A stretch of DNA of 64,000 bases from Chloroflexota bacterium (GTDB taxonomy: Bacteria > Chloroflexota > UBA6077 > FW602-bin22 > JACPRP01): assembly GCA_023480885.1 (NCBI GenBank), contig JAMCWX010000010.1, forward strand, positions 43,715 through 107,714, read 5' to 3'. The notes under the pieces were generated by a model. It saw only the letters and a list, made by a program, of their open reading frames with translations, did not search any database and was not told the DNA's origin. This document shows positions 53,132 to 60,849 of the stretch, one piece after another (the first letter of the stretch is position 1; every line of letters starts with the position of its first letter). A program made the position numbers and the translations under genes.

Positions 53132-53619
53132 ATTCGCCGCACCTTCAATGGCCCGTTCAGGACGGCGGCGAACACTAGCAGGAGAAGCACCCCAACGCCC
53201 ATCACGCCGAGGCCGTATAACTGCTCGATGGTCAGAGACCCAACTCTTGCGGCCTTCGCCGATTCTCCTTCACCCTTCTTGCCGGAGGATTTGGACAGGC
53301 TCTGGATGTAATATACCAGATCATCTATCTGCGCCTGATCTATACGCTCCTCGGTAAAACCGGGCATCCCCCCGCCACCCTTGCGGATGAAAGCCACGAG
53401 CTTGTCCACGTTGGAATACTGCTCGGCGAAAGCGGCGCCCTTTAACGCAGGGCCCGCTCCTCCCTCGCCATTAGTTCCGTGGCACGCGGAGCAGGCATTC
53501 CTCTCATACACTGCTTTGCCTGCATCGGCGCCCGCAGCTTGCACGACGCCGTTGAGCCCTAAGAACGCCAGGACCGCAACAAGCGCAACGCTCCATCGCC
53601 AAGAGCAAACTTTGCTCAT
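53125..53619 (-). CDS. Membrane-anchored monohaem cytochrome c
   Basis: Small electron carrier, 164 residues, with a signal peptide (about 1-33, ending LNGVVQAAG), a class I cytochrome c domain (haem motif CSACH at about 48-52, methionine ligand likely in GGGGMPGFTEERI), a charged linker and a C-terminal membrane helix (about 138-158) that anchors it outside. ATG 53619 has a GGAGGAGG site; the longer frame up to 53703 is leader. The gene has its own promoter (53692-53720). It may serve a terminal oxidase or the haem-bearing kinase next door; both are inference. Confidence 0.9.
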   Translation of the reverse strand: MSKVCSWRWSVALVAVLAFLGLNGVVQAAGADAGKAVYERNACSACHGTNGEGGAGPALKGAAFAEQYSNVDKLVAFIRKGGGGMPGFTEERIDQAQIDDLVYYIQSLSKSSGKKGEGESAKAARVGSLTIEQLYGLGVMGVGVLLLLVFAAVLNGPLKVRRMS

Positions 53620-53691
53620 AGATCCTCCTCCACTAATCAAAGCTGCTTGGGCACAGATAAACCTGAGAAGTTCACACGCCGAACTGCGCCT

Positions 53692-53720
53692 ATCATAGTA
53701 CACGAGAAGCTCACGGTCAA
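53692..53720 (-). promoter_or_regulatory. Sigma70-like promoter of the cytochrome c gene
   Basis: Minus strand TTGACC (53720-53715), 17-bp spacer, TATGAT (53697-53692). It lies back to back with the glycosyltransferase promoter at 53780-53808, 60 bp away. Confidence 0.65.
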
Positions 53721-53779
53721 GGGGTTATCCTCGAAAGAACTAGTTAGACTGAACCACGCCTGGGCGCCCGTTCTCTCGA

Positions 53780-53808
53780 TTGACAAGGTGCGCCCTTGTC
53801 GCTATACT
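53780..53808 (+). promoter_or_regulatory. Consensus sigma70-like promoter of the GT4/GpgS operon
   Basis: TTGACA (53780-53785), 17-bp spacer, TATACT (53803-53808). The best promoter of the window; transcription would start about 53815 with a 80-nt leader before GTG 53895. Confidence 0.75.
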
Positions 53809-53812
53809 CCCC

Positions 53813-53833
53813 CTGACCACGCAACGTGGTCAG
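53813..53833 (+). promoter_or_regulatory. Hairpin at the 5' end of the GT4/GpgS transcript
   Basis: CTGACCAC-GCAAC-GTGGTCAG forms a perfect 8-bp stem with a 5-nt loop at the predicted transcription start. A second stem CCCGG-CTG-CCGGG follows near 53860-53876. They may stabilise the mRNA or regulate initiation; I do not recognise a known riboswitch class. Confidence 0.45.
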
Positions 53834-53894
53834 GCGCTGAATGAAGCCGGACCGAGGATGCCCGGCTGCCGGGTCGTGAGGGGAGGACAGGGCT

Positions 53895-55136
53895 GTGGAG
53901 GAGAAAAAGGCATTCAAGCCTTCGATCAGCATCATGCATTTCACCTGCCCGCCGGTCGTGGGCGGTGTGGAGTCCGTGATCGCCGCGACGGCTCGCCTCT
54001 TCGCCAACCACGGCTATCACGTTGGCATCCTGGCCGGCCGCGGCAGGCAGTTCGATAAGCGCATTCCGGTAACTATCCTCCCCTGGCTAGACTCCAAACA
54101 CAAGGCCCTGCTCGACATAAACCGGGGGCTAGAACAGGGAGAGGTCAGCCCTGATTTCCAGCGCTACACCCAGGCCCTGGTCCTTTCGCTGAGGCAGCAA
54201 CTGGCCCGTTTCGACGTTTGCATCGTACACAACGCTTTCACCTTGCATTTCAACCTGCCGCTCACGGTCGCGCTGCACCAACTCGTCGCCGAGGGCACTA
54301 CGCGGTTCGTCGCGTGGTGTCACGACCTTTCGTGGGGCAACCCTCTGTATATCCCTAAGATGCGCGAAGCGTTCCCGTGGACGCTGCTCAAACAACCGCT
54401 GGAGGGAGTAAGATACGTGGTCGTTTCCCAGGAGCGGCAGCGAGAAATGGCCGAGCTGTTCGGCCTCGACAGGTCGCGCCTCCATTTCGTGCCCAACGGC
54501 GTCGATGCGCCGCGCTTCCTCAAGCTCTCGCCGGCGGCGCTGCGCATCGTCGAGCGTCACGGCCTGTTCGACCAGGACCTCGTCCTTCTCCTGCCCGCTC
54601 GCCTCACCGCGCGCAAGAACGTCGAGCTGGCCATCCGCGTGGTCGCCGCCCTCAAGGAGCGAAGGGTGAAGACCAAGCTGCTCGTCACCGGTCCGCCAGG
54701 CCCGCACAACGTCCACTCCGTCGACTACGTCGACGTGCTCTGTGATTTGCGCGACCAGTTAGGCGTGCGCGACAACGTCGCCTTCCTCTACCAGGAGGTC
54801 GACGCAGGCGGGGTGCCCGACCGCGTGGTCAGCGACCTCTACGCCGTCAGCGACGCGCTTTTCTTCCCCAGCAGCCAGGAGGGATTCGGCATTCCGCTGC
54901 TGGAGGCGGGCCTGATGCGCCTGCCAGTTTTCTGCTCGCGCATCCCGCCTTTCCTTGAGGTCGAAGGGGGGGACGTCAACTATTTCTCGCGGGACGAAGA
55001 CCCCGATGCCATCGCCCGGCGTCTCATCGCCCTGCAAAACGACAATCCATCGTTCCGTCTCAACAAGCGCGTGTTGCGCGAGTTCACCTGGGACAAGGTT
55101 TTCCAGGACAGGATAGAGCCGCTGCTATGGAACTGA
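53895..55136 (+). CDS. GT4-family glycosyltransferase
   Basis: Cytoplasmic GT-B fold glycosyltransferase, 413 residues. N-terminal domain has PPVVGGVESVIAATARLFANHG (in part), with the acceptor-side GGVE motif, and the C-terminal nucleotide-sugar domain has FVPNGVDAPRF, LLPARLTARKNVELAI and the EX7E-type SSQEGFGIPLLEAGLMRLPV near residue 345. GTG 53895 is the start (GGGGAGGAC upstream). The gene overlaps the next (Usp-Usp-GpgS) by 10 bp, so the two act together. GpgS plus a GT4 enzyme is the pairing used for mannosylglucosylglycerate in some thermophiles; this suggests, but does not show, a disaccharide-type compatible solute. Confidence 0.87.
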   Translation: MEEKKAFKPSISIMHFTCPPVVGGVESVIAATARLFANHGYHVGILAGRGRQFDKRIPVTILPWLDSKHKALLDINRGLEQGEVSPDFQRYTQALVLSLRQQLARFDVCIVHNAFTLHFNLPLTVALHQLVAEGTTRFVAWCHDLSWGNPLYIPKMREAFPWTLLKQPLEGVRYVVVSQERQREMAELFGLDRSRLHFVPNGVDAPRFLKLSPAALRIVERHGLFDQDLVLLLPARLTARKNVELAIRVVAALKERRVKTKLLVTGPPGPHNVHSVDYVDVLCDLRDQLGVRDNVAFLYQEVDAGGVPDRVVSDLYAVSDALFFPSSQEGFGIPLLEAGLMRLPVFCSRIPPFLEVEGGDVNYFSRDEDPDAIARRLIALQNDNPSFRLNKRVLREFTWDKVFQDRIEPLLWN

Positions 55137-57043
55137 AGGAACGTAAGATCATCGTGCCCGTAGCCGACCACAGCATCGCCGCCGACCTAATCAAGGTCGC
55201 CAGGGCTATGCTGCGCCCCGATGCATTCAGCGCTGGCGCAGCGCCTGCGTCGCCCGGCGAGGGGAAGATCATCCTCCTGGCCATCGTCGAGGTGCCCGAG
55301 GAGCGATCCCTCAGCGAAGGCGCGAGTAAGGCGCAAAGGCTGCGCCTCAAGCTCGGCGATATCGCGGGTCCTCAGGAAGCGGACATCATCGAGGTTCAGA
55401 GCATGGTGCGCGTCTCGCGCCAGATCTGGCAGGGCATCATGGAGGCCGCGGAGGAGCAGAACGCCGACATCCTCATCCTGGGCTGGAAGGGATTCACGAC
55501 CACCCCCGACAGGTCCTATGGCACGACGATCGACGAGATAATGAAGAATCCGCCCTGTGACGTCGTCGTAGTCAAGCCGGCGGCCCTGCAATGCTGTCGC
55601 CGCATACTCCTGCCTGTTCGCGGTGGCCAATACGCCGAGCTCGCGCTCCAGGTCGCCACCAGCCTGGCCCAGGAGCTGCCAGCGTCGATCACGGTCATGC
55701 ACTGTATGCCCGAGGGCATCAGCCATGGCGACGAGCCATACGCGGCCTTCCAGTGTCTGCTCGACGGCAACCAGAACGTCAGCCGTCTCGTTACAGTGTA
55801 CGCCGACGCGGAGCCAGCGATCCTGCAGGAGGCAGCCGATCACGACGTGGTCATCATGGGCGCAACCGCGCGTCTGGACGGCGCCCCCTCGCCCCTCGGA
55901 CCGGTCGTCGAAGGGGTGGCGCGCCAGATCGATAAGTCCATCGTCATCGTCAAGACCCGCGAGCCGGTCGATCTCACCGCCTACGCCCAGCCCGCCCCAG
56001 AAAGCGCCTCCAGGCCGCTATCCGCCAGGAATCTCTCGATCACGGTCGACAAGTGGTTCGGCGAGAATACCTTCCACAGCCGCGAGTTCAGGAACATCGA
56101 CCGTCTGGTCAAGCTCAAGCAAAAGCAAGGTCTGACCATCAGCCTGGGACTGCCGGCCCTGAACGAGGAGAAGACCATCGGCCGCATTATCGAGACGATG
56201 AAGACCGGCCTCATGGAGAAGCGTCCCCTGCTCGACGAGATCGTCCTCATAGACTCGGGCTCGACGGACGATACCGTGCGCATCGCCACCAGCCTGGGCA
56301 TTCCCGTCTATACGCATCAAGAGATCCTTCCCGCGATGGGGAGTTACCGAGGCAAGGGCGAGGCGCTCTGGAAGAGCCTGCACGTGCTCAAAGGCGACAT
56401 CATCGCGTGGATTGACACCGACATCAGCAACATCCACCCGGGCTTCGTCTACGGCGTCCTCGGCCCGCTGCTTCACGAGCCAGGGATAATGTACGTGAAA
56501 GGCTTCTATCGCCGGCCATTGGCGCTCGGCGACAAGCTCACGGCGGCGGGTGGTGGCCGCGTCACCGAGCTTACCGCGCGGCCGCTGTTCAACCTTTTCT
56601 TTCCCGAGCTTTCCGGCCTCATCCAGCCGCTATCGGGCGAGTACGCGGGCAGGCGAGAGATGCTCGAGCGCGTGCCTTTCTTGACCGGCTATGGCGTGGA
56701 GACGGGCCTGCTCATCGACATCTACGACCGGTTCGGCCTGCGGTCGATCGCGCAGGTGGACCTGCTGCGGCGCATCCATCGCAACCAGAGCCTGCTCGCC
56801 CTGAGTCAGATGGCTTTCGCCATCATCCAGGTTTTCGTCCGCCGCCTCGAAGACCGGCACCAGCTTCAGCTTCTGGAAGAGGTCAACAAGTCCATGAAGC
56901 TAATTCGCGACCGCCGCGACGGCTACTATCTCGATCTCAAAGAAATCGGCGACCACGAGCGCCCGCCTATCGTCACCATCGAAGAATACTGTAAGGCCCG
57001 GGGCTCCGTAAGCGCCACGGAGGCACGGAGACACGGAGGGTAG
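55127..57043 (+). CDS. Usp-Usp-glucosyl-3-phosphoglycerate synthase (GpgS-like, GT81) fusion
   Basis: 638-residue protein joining two Usp-like domains (about 5-150 and 155-277) to a GT81 glycosyltransferase (about 335-625). The catalytic part has LPALNEEKTIG, DSGSTDDT, RGKGEALWKSL, DIIAWIDTDISNIHP (DxD), GGGRVTELTARPLFNLFFPE and QPLSGEYAGRR, all typical of GpgS, which transfers glucose from a nucleotide sugar to 3-phosphoglycerate, the first step to glucosylglycerate. Known GpgS lack Usp domains. The last dozen codons (ending TEARRHGG) come from the repeat element at 57014-57160, so the original stop was replaced. It starts 10 bp before the end of the GT4 gene. A phosphatase (GpgP) is not seen nearby. 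Confidence 0.9.
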   Translation: MELKERKIIVPVADHSIAADLIKVARAMLRPDAFSAGAAPASPGEGKIILLAIVEVPEERSLSEGASKAQRLRLKLGDIAGPQEADIIEVQSMVRVSRQIWQGIMEAAEEQNADILILGWKGFTTTPDRSYGTTIDEIMKNPPCDVVVVKPAALQCCRRILLPVRGGQYAELALQVATSLAQELPASITVMHCMPEGISHGDEPYAAFQCLLDGNQNVSRLVTVYADAEPAILQEAADHDVVIMGATARLDGAPSPLGPVVEGVARQIDKSIVIVKTREPVDLTAYAQPAPESASRPLSARNLSITVDKWFGENTFHSREFRNIDRLVKLKQKQGLTISLGLPALNEEKTIGRIIETMKTGLMEKRPLLDEIVLIDSGSTDDTVRIATSLGIPVYTHQEILPAMGSYRGKGEALWKSLHVLKGDIIAWIDTDISNIHPGFVYGVLGPLLHEPGIMYVKGFYRRPLALGDKLTAAGGGRVTELTARPLFNLFFPELSGLIQPLSGEYAGRREMLERVPFLTGYGVETGLLIDIYDRFGLRSIAQVDLLRRIHRNQSLLALSQMAFAIIQVFVRRLEDRHQLQLLEEVNKSMKLIRDRRDGYYLDLKEIGDHERPPIVTIEEYCKARGSVSATEARRHGG

Positions 57044-57160
57044 AGCCCCAAAGGGGGGCAAGCCCCCGCACTGCATTTCTGCCCGCAGATCAGAAAAGGG
57101 CCTGGAGCGAGGGCGGTCTATTGGGAGATCCTTACGGAATTCTCCGTGCCTCCGTGGTGA
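57014..57160. repeat. Inverted-repeat element (CACGGAGR family), copy 2
   Basis: The left end (57014-57040) shows CCACGGAGGCACGGAG and a third CACGGAGG unit; the right end (57140-57160) is TTCTCCGTGCCTCCGTGGTG plus A, the inverse complement of the first two units and the TTCACC edge. The core differs from copy 1 and contains GGGGGGCAAGCCCCCGC. No open reading frame of its own. It supplies the stop codon of the upstream GpgS fusion. Confidence 0.78.
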
Positions 57161-57181
57161 AATGAGGCCAGGGTGAGGACC

Positions 57182-57210
57182 TTGACAAGGGCTAACTCAG
57201 TCTTTAAGAT
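57182..57210 (+). promoter_or_regulatory. Sigma70-like promoter of parAB
   Basis: TTGACA (57182-57187), 17-bp spacer, TAAGAT (57205-57210), starting 21 bp after the repeat element. The leader to parA ATG 57296 is about 80 nt. Confidence 0.65.
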
Positions 57211-57295
57211 ACCTGCAACTGGCTGGATGCTTCCCGCAACTTATCGCGGCAGATGGCCACGGTAACGCTGCCCTCGGAGGCTAGAAAGAGATAAT

Positions 57296-58069
57296 ATGCC
57301 CCGAATCATAGCTATCGTCAATCGCAAAGGCGGAAGCGGCAAGACGGTGACAGCTTTCAACCTGGCTGGCGCGCTGGCCGAGGCCAATCTTCCCGTTCTG
57401 GTCATCGATCTGGACCCTCAGGGCTCGTTGACCAAAGGGCTGGACATCACGCCAGGGAATCCCACACTCTCCGAGGTGCTTATTCGGGGCGGCGAGGGCT
57501 TCAGCGACCTGATCCAGGTTACGCACATACCCAATCTGTACATTATCCCGGCCGATGGCGACCTGAACGGCATCGAGACGGGCCTGCGCGAGGTGCCAGG
57601 ACGCGAGCTGCGCTTGCGCCGCTGCCTCTCCAAGTTCATGACCAGACACTTCGACTACATCATTCTCGATTGCCCGCCCAGCCTGGGGTCGCTGACGGTT
57701 AACGCGCTGGTCGCGGCCTCGGATGCCATAATCCCTGTCGATTGCGGCAGCTACGGTCGAGACGCGCTGGGCAGCACCATATCGACGATAGATTTCACCC
57801 GCGAGGAGATCAATTTCAATCTCCGCGTCCTGGGCGTGCTGGTGTGCAACGTCAACAGCCGCACGACCTACGACCAGATGGCGGAGGCGAGCATCCGCCA
57901 GCAGTTCGGCCCGCTCGTGTTCACCGCCTCCATACCTACTTCCATCCGGGTCGACGAAGCGGCGGAAGCCCGCAAGCCAGTCGTGTTCTACGACGGCAGA
58001 TCTTCCCTCGCCGACAAGTACAGGGAATTCGCCAGGGAAGTCATCGCCCGTTGCCAGGGAGGAACGTGA
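57296..58069 (+). CDS. parA: Chromosome-partitioning ATPase ParA (Soj)
   Basis: Deviant-Walker-A ATPase that moves ParB-bound origins along the nucleoid. 257 residues, with NRKGGSGKTVTAFNLA at the N-terminus (the deviant Walker A with signature lysine), VIDLDPQGSLTKGL (A') and YIILDCPPSLGSLTVNAL (B). No N-terminal helix-turn-helix, so it is the small chromosomal type. The stop overlaps parB by one base. No perfect parS was seen in the window. Confidence 0.93.
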   Translation: MPRIIAIVNRKGGSGKTVTAFNLAGALAEANLPVLVIDLDPQGSLTKGLDITPGNPTLSEVLIRGGEGFSDLIQVTHIPNLYIIPADGDLNGIETGLREVPGRELRLRRCLSKFMTRHFDYIILDCPPSLGSLTVNALVAASDAIIPVDCGSYGRDALGSTISTIDFTREEINFNLRVLGVLVCNVNSRTTYDQMAEASIRQQFGPLVFTASIPTSIRVDEAAEARKPVVFYDGRSSLADKYREFAREVIARCQGGT

Positions 58070-59103
58070 TGGCTAAGCCGAAGTTTACTATTCCTCCAGT
58101 CAAGACGAGCCAGGCCATTGGCGGCGTCGACAAGGAGATATTGACCAAGACCGTCGACGACGGCGTGTATCCCCTGGCTATGGCCAAGGAGATTCGCCTG
58201 GACCGCATCCAGCCCGACCCCAACCAGCCCCGACGCACCTTCGACGAGGAGAGGCTCGCAGAGCTGGCCGCGTCCATCCGCGAACAGGGCGTGCTGCAAC
58301 CCATCGTCGTCGAGTACATCGACGAAGGGAACTACTTCCGTCTCGTCCACGGCGAGCGGCGCTGGCGCGCCGCGAATCTGGCGGCGCTGCAGACGATCCC
58401 CGCCATCATCAGGAAAGTAGACGATAACACCAGGCTAGCCCGCCAGTTGATCGAGAACATCCAGCGCGAGGACTTGAACGACGTCGATCGGGCGAGGGCG
58501 CTCAAGCAACTGAAAGAGAACCTGGGTTCACCTTCGTGGGACTTCATCGCCGAGAAGGTGGGCATAACCAAGCGCCGCGTGCTGCAGCTAGTCGACATAA
58601 CCAAGCTGCCCGAGCCGATCCAGGAGAACATCCGCAGCGGGGAGCTCACAGAGAAGCACGGCCGCGCCGCCAAGATGCTCCCTGAAGAAAAGCAGCTCGA
58701 GTTCGCCGAGACGGTGCGGCAGCAGCAGCTCTCCGGCGACGAATCGATCGAGGTCGCCAAGACGCTGAAGACCGAGCCCGCTTTGCCAATCGGCCAGGCC
58801 ATTGCTCAGGTTAAAGAAAGGCAGGCGCAGGAACGCAAAGCACGCACGACGCGAATTGCTCCACCAGAGAAAGCTACTGTTGAGGAACAGGGACCGGAGA
58901 TCGTCAGGGTTCTCATCGAGCAGCCCGCTCGCGAACCCGCCGATCCCCTCGCCCCCCTGGAGGGCATCCCGGCAATGCTCGGCGCCGTCGACGTATCTCA
59001 GGTTGACGCCGCGAGACTGCGGGAACTCCTGGAAGAGATAATCGCCCGAGCGCAGGAAGTGCTGGCAAGGGTCAAGGCGGATCAAGCCGTCCCCACCGCT
59101 TAG
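58069..59103 (+). CDS. parB: Chromosome-partitioning protein ParB
   Basis: CTP-dependent clamp that loads on parS sites. The 344-residue protein has the ParB N-terminal nuclease-like/CTP domain (about 40-135; QPDPNQPRRTFDEERLAELAASI and the LVHGERRWRAANLA box), a central helix-turn-helix (about 140-240; LGSPSWDFIAEKVGITKRRVL) and a C-terminal region with low similarity (about 260-344). The start ATG 58069 is coupled to the parA stop (TGATG). The N-terminal linker is longer than usual. Confidence 0.9.
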   Translation: MAKPKFTIPPVKTSQAIGGVDKEILTKTVDDGVYPLAMAKEIRLDRIQPDPNQPRRTFDEERLAELAASIREQGVLQPIVVEYIDEGNYFRLVHGERRWRAANLAALQTIPAIIRKVDDNTRLARQLIENIQREDLNDVDRARALKQLKENLGSPSWDFIAEKVGITKRRVLQLVDITKLPEPIQENIRSGELTEKHGRAAKMLPEEKQLEFAETVRQQQLSGDESIEVAKTLKTEPALPIGQAIAQVKERQAQERKARTTRIAPPEKATVEEQGPEIVRVLIEQPAREPADPLAPLEGIPAMLGAVDVSQVDAARLRELLEEIIARAQEVLARVKADQAVPTA

Positions 59104-59171
59104 CTTCTTTGTCCTTCGTCTGGTGTCCTAGCTCAGGAATTAAAGGTCGTGGAAACTCATCTTCGCCGAAG

Positions 59172-59375
59172 CTACGCCGGCGCTACGTTCGTGGCGCGTT
59201 CCTTTCCAGTCCGAGGGTCCGTCTCCATCTCGAATTCTACTGATTGACCTTCCGATAGATCCTCGAAGGTGGCCCCCTTTACACCCGTTGCGTGGAAGAA
59301 GATCTCTCGGCCATCCTCCATGCGGATGAATCCGAAGCCGCGATCGCGGACCAACCTTGCAATTGTGCCCTTCAC
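59172..59375 (-). CDS. Cold-shock-domain protein
   Basis: 67-residue single cold-shock domain, an RNA chaperone. RNA-binding motifs RGFGFIRMEDG (RNP1) and IFFHATGV (RNP2) are present; the usual GFGFI is kept. The start is GTG 59375, 9 bp after GGAGG; the start codon is not ATG and a longer frame exists, but the domain begins immediately after this GTG. It is convergent with parB and lies opposite the promoter region of the next gene. Confidence 0.9.
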   Translation of the reverse strand: MKGTIARLVRDRGFGFIRMEDGREIFFHATGVKGATFEDLSEGQSVEFEMETDPRTGKERATNVAPA

Positions 59376-59451
59376 TACACGATGCCTCCAGTTAATAGGA
59401 TTTACGACAGCTACAGCAATGAACGTGCCACAGATTGTACGCGGGCGCTGG

Positions 59452-59481
59452 TTGTGCCCGCTCGGCGAAATGCCGTACAAT
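59452..59481 (+). promoter_or_regulatory. Sigma70-like promoter before the MgtE_N/CBS gene
   Basis: TTGTGC (59452-59457), 18-bp spacer, TACAAT (59476-59481). It lies so close to the ATG at 59494 that the transcript would be nearly leaderless, or the true start is the ATG at 59569. Confidence 0.4.
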
Positions 59482-59493
59482 ATTCTTGTAACA

Positions 59494-60810
59494 ATGTATT
59501 CTAATCCACATAACAACACACAGACATTCGAGCCAACGTGGCCAGCGAATCCTGCAATAAACGAGGAAATGCTGTTTCTTTCGCAATTAATCGGACAGCC
59601 TATCCTGGATAAGCAAAACGAGAAGATCGCCTCGATCAAGGACGTGATCGTGCGCATCGGAACGCAGACTTATCCGCCTATGAGCGGGTTGGTTGCGCGC
59701 GCCAGCGGACGAGACTTCTTCATCCCCATCTCCCAGATACAGTCCCTGGACGAACGCGGGGCTAAGCTCGCCACTTATAGCGTCAACTTGCAGCCTTTTG
59801 CCAGAAGAGACGGGGAGGTCTTGCTGGGCAAGGACGTGCTGGACAAGCAACTCGTCGACCTTAACGGCAGGCGAGTCATCCGCGTGAACGACCTTCAACT
59901 GGCTCGCGCCGATGGCGAATACTTCCTCGCTGGCGTAGACGTCGGCGCCCAGGCCCTCTTGCGGCGCCTGGCGCCGATCGCCCTGTTCATTAAGATGCCG
60001 GGACACCAGATCATCGACTGGGCCGACGTCGAGTACTTTGCCAGCGATGCGCCTGCGGTCAGGCTCAAGGTCTCCCACGATCGCCTGGCGAAGCTGCATC
60101 CCGTGGAGCTGGCGAGGATCGTGGAGTCGCTTCCTTACGCGCAGGGAACGGAGATCGTCGAATCCCTCGACGACCAAACGGTGGCCGACGCGCTGGAGGA
60201 AATGACCGAGGCGCGGCAGGCTGATTTCCTCGAAGCCATGGAAGGCGACAGAGCAGCGGACGTCCTGGAGAAGATGGCGCCGGACGAGGCGGCGGACCTT
60301 ATCGGCGCGCTGCCGGAGGATAAGGCCGAGCAGATCCTCGAGCTGATGGAGGCAGAGGAGTCGGCGGAGGTCAAACAACTGCTTTCCTACCCTGAAGACG
60401 ACGCGGGCGGCGTGATGACGACCGAGTTCGTAGCTGTCCCACAACAATTCACGGCGCAGGAAACCATCGACTATATCCGTGCCATGGAGCCTAAGCCTGA
60501 CCTCATTTACTACGTCTATGCATTAGAGAGCCGCGACGACAATCGCCTGGTGGGGGTCACGTCTCTCCTCGACGTCATCCTTGCGCCGCCCAAGACAAGG
60601 ATCGCCGACATCATGAATCGAGAGCCGCTCACGGCGAAGCCCGACGAGTCCGACGAGGACATCGCTCGAACGATCGCCGAGTACAACCTGCTTGCCCTGC
60701 CTATAGTAGACGAAGCAAACCATATTCTCGGCATCGTGACGGTAGACGACGCCCTCGACATTGTTCTGCCTGAATCGTGGCGGCAACGACTGCCCAAGAT
60801 ATTCAGCTAG
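59494..60810 (+). CDS. PRC-barrel/MgtE_N/CBS protein without membrane domain
   Basis: Soluble protein of 438 residues that looks like the cytosolic gate of the magnesium channel MgtE, but without the five-helix pore. Order: one or two PRC-barrel domains (about 33-165), MgtE superhelical N domain (about 190-300; rich in VESLPYAQGTEIVESL and EEMTEARQADFLEAM repeats) and a CBS pair (about 305-430). A CBS pair of this type usually senses Mg2+ or ATP. The next gene (40 bp later) codes for an NRAMP-like transporter, suggesting that this protein regulates that transporter in trans. The start is uncertain: ATG 59494 or 59569. Confidence 0.85.
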   Translation: MYSNPHNNTQTFEPTWPANPAINEEMLFLSQLIGQPILDKQNEKIASIKDVIVRIGTQTYPPMSGLVARASGRDFFIPISQIQSLDERGAKLATYSVNLQPFARRDGEVLLGKDVLDKQLVDLNGRRVIRVNDLQLARADGEYFLAGVDVGAQALLRRLAPIALFIKMPGHQIIDWADVEYFASDAPAVRLKVSHDRLAKLHPVELARIVESLPYAQGTEIVESLDDQTVADALEEMTEARQADFLEAMEGDRAADVLEKMAPDEAADLIGALPEDKAEQILELMEAEESAEVKQLLSYPEDDAGGVMTTEFVAVPQQFTAQETIDYIRAMEPKPDLIYYVYALESRDDNRLVGVTSLLDVILAPPKTRIADIMNREPLTAKPDESDEDIARTIAEYNLLALPIVDEANHILGIVTVDDALDIVLPESWRQRLPKIFS

Positions 60811-60849
60811 TAAGCCCACTGATCCACCTGGACCAGAAAGGCGCTTCCT

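Noticed and set aside
53835..53894. Possible guanidine-III or other riboswitch in the GT4 leader
   Set aside because: A few short matches (CCGGAC, GAGG, CCGGGTC) were noted, but the required pseudoknot pairing could not be drawn and the gene context does not fit.
57182..59103. parS site near parAB
   Set aside because: No match or near match to the 16-bp TGTTTCACGTGAAACA consensus was seen near parAB.
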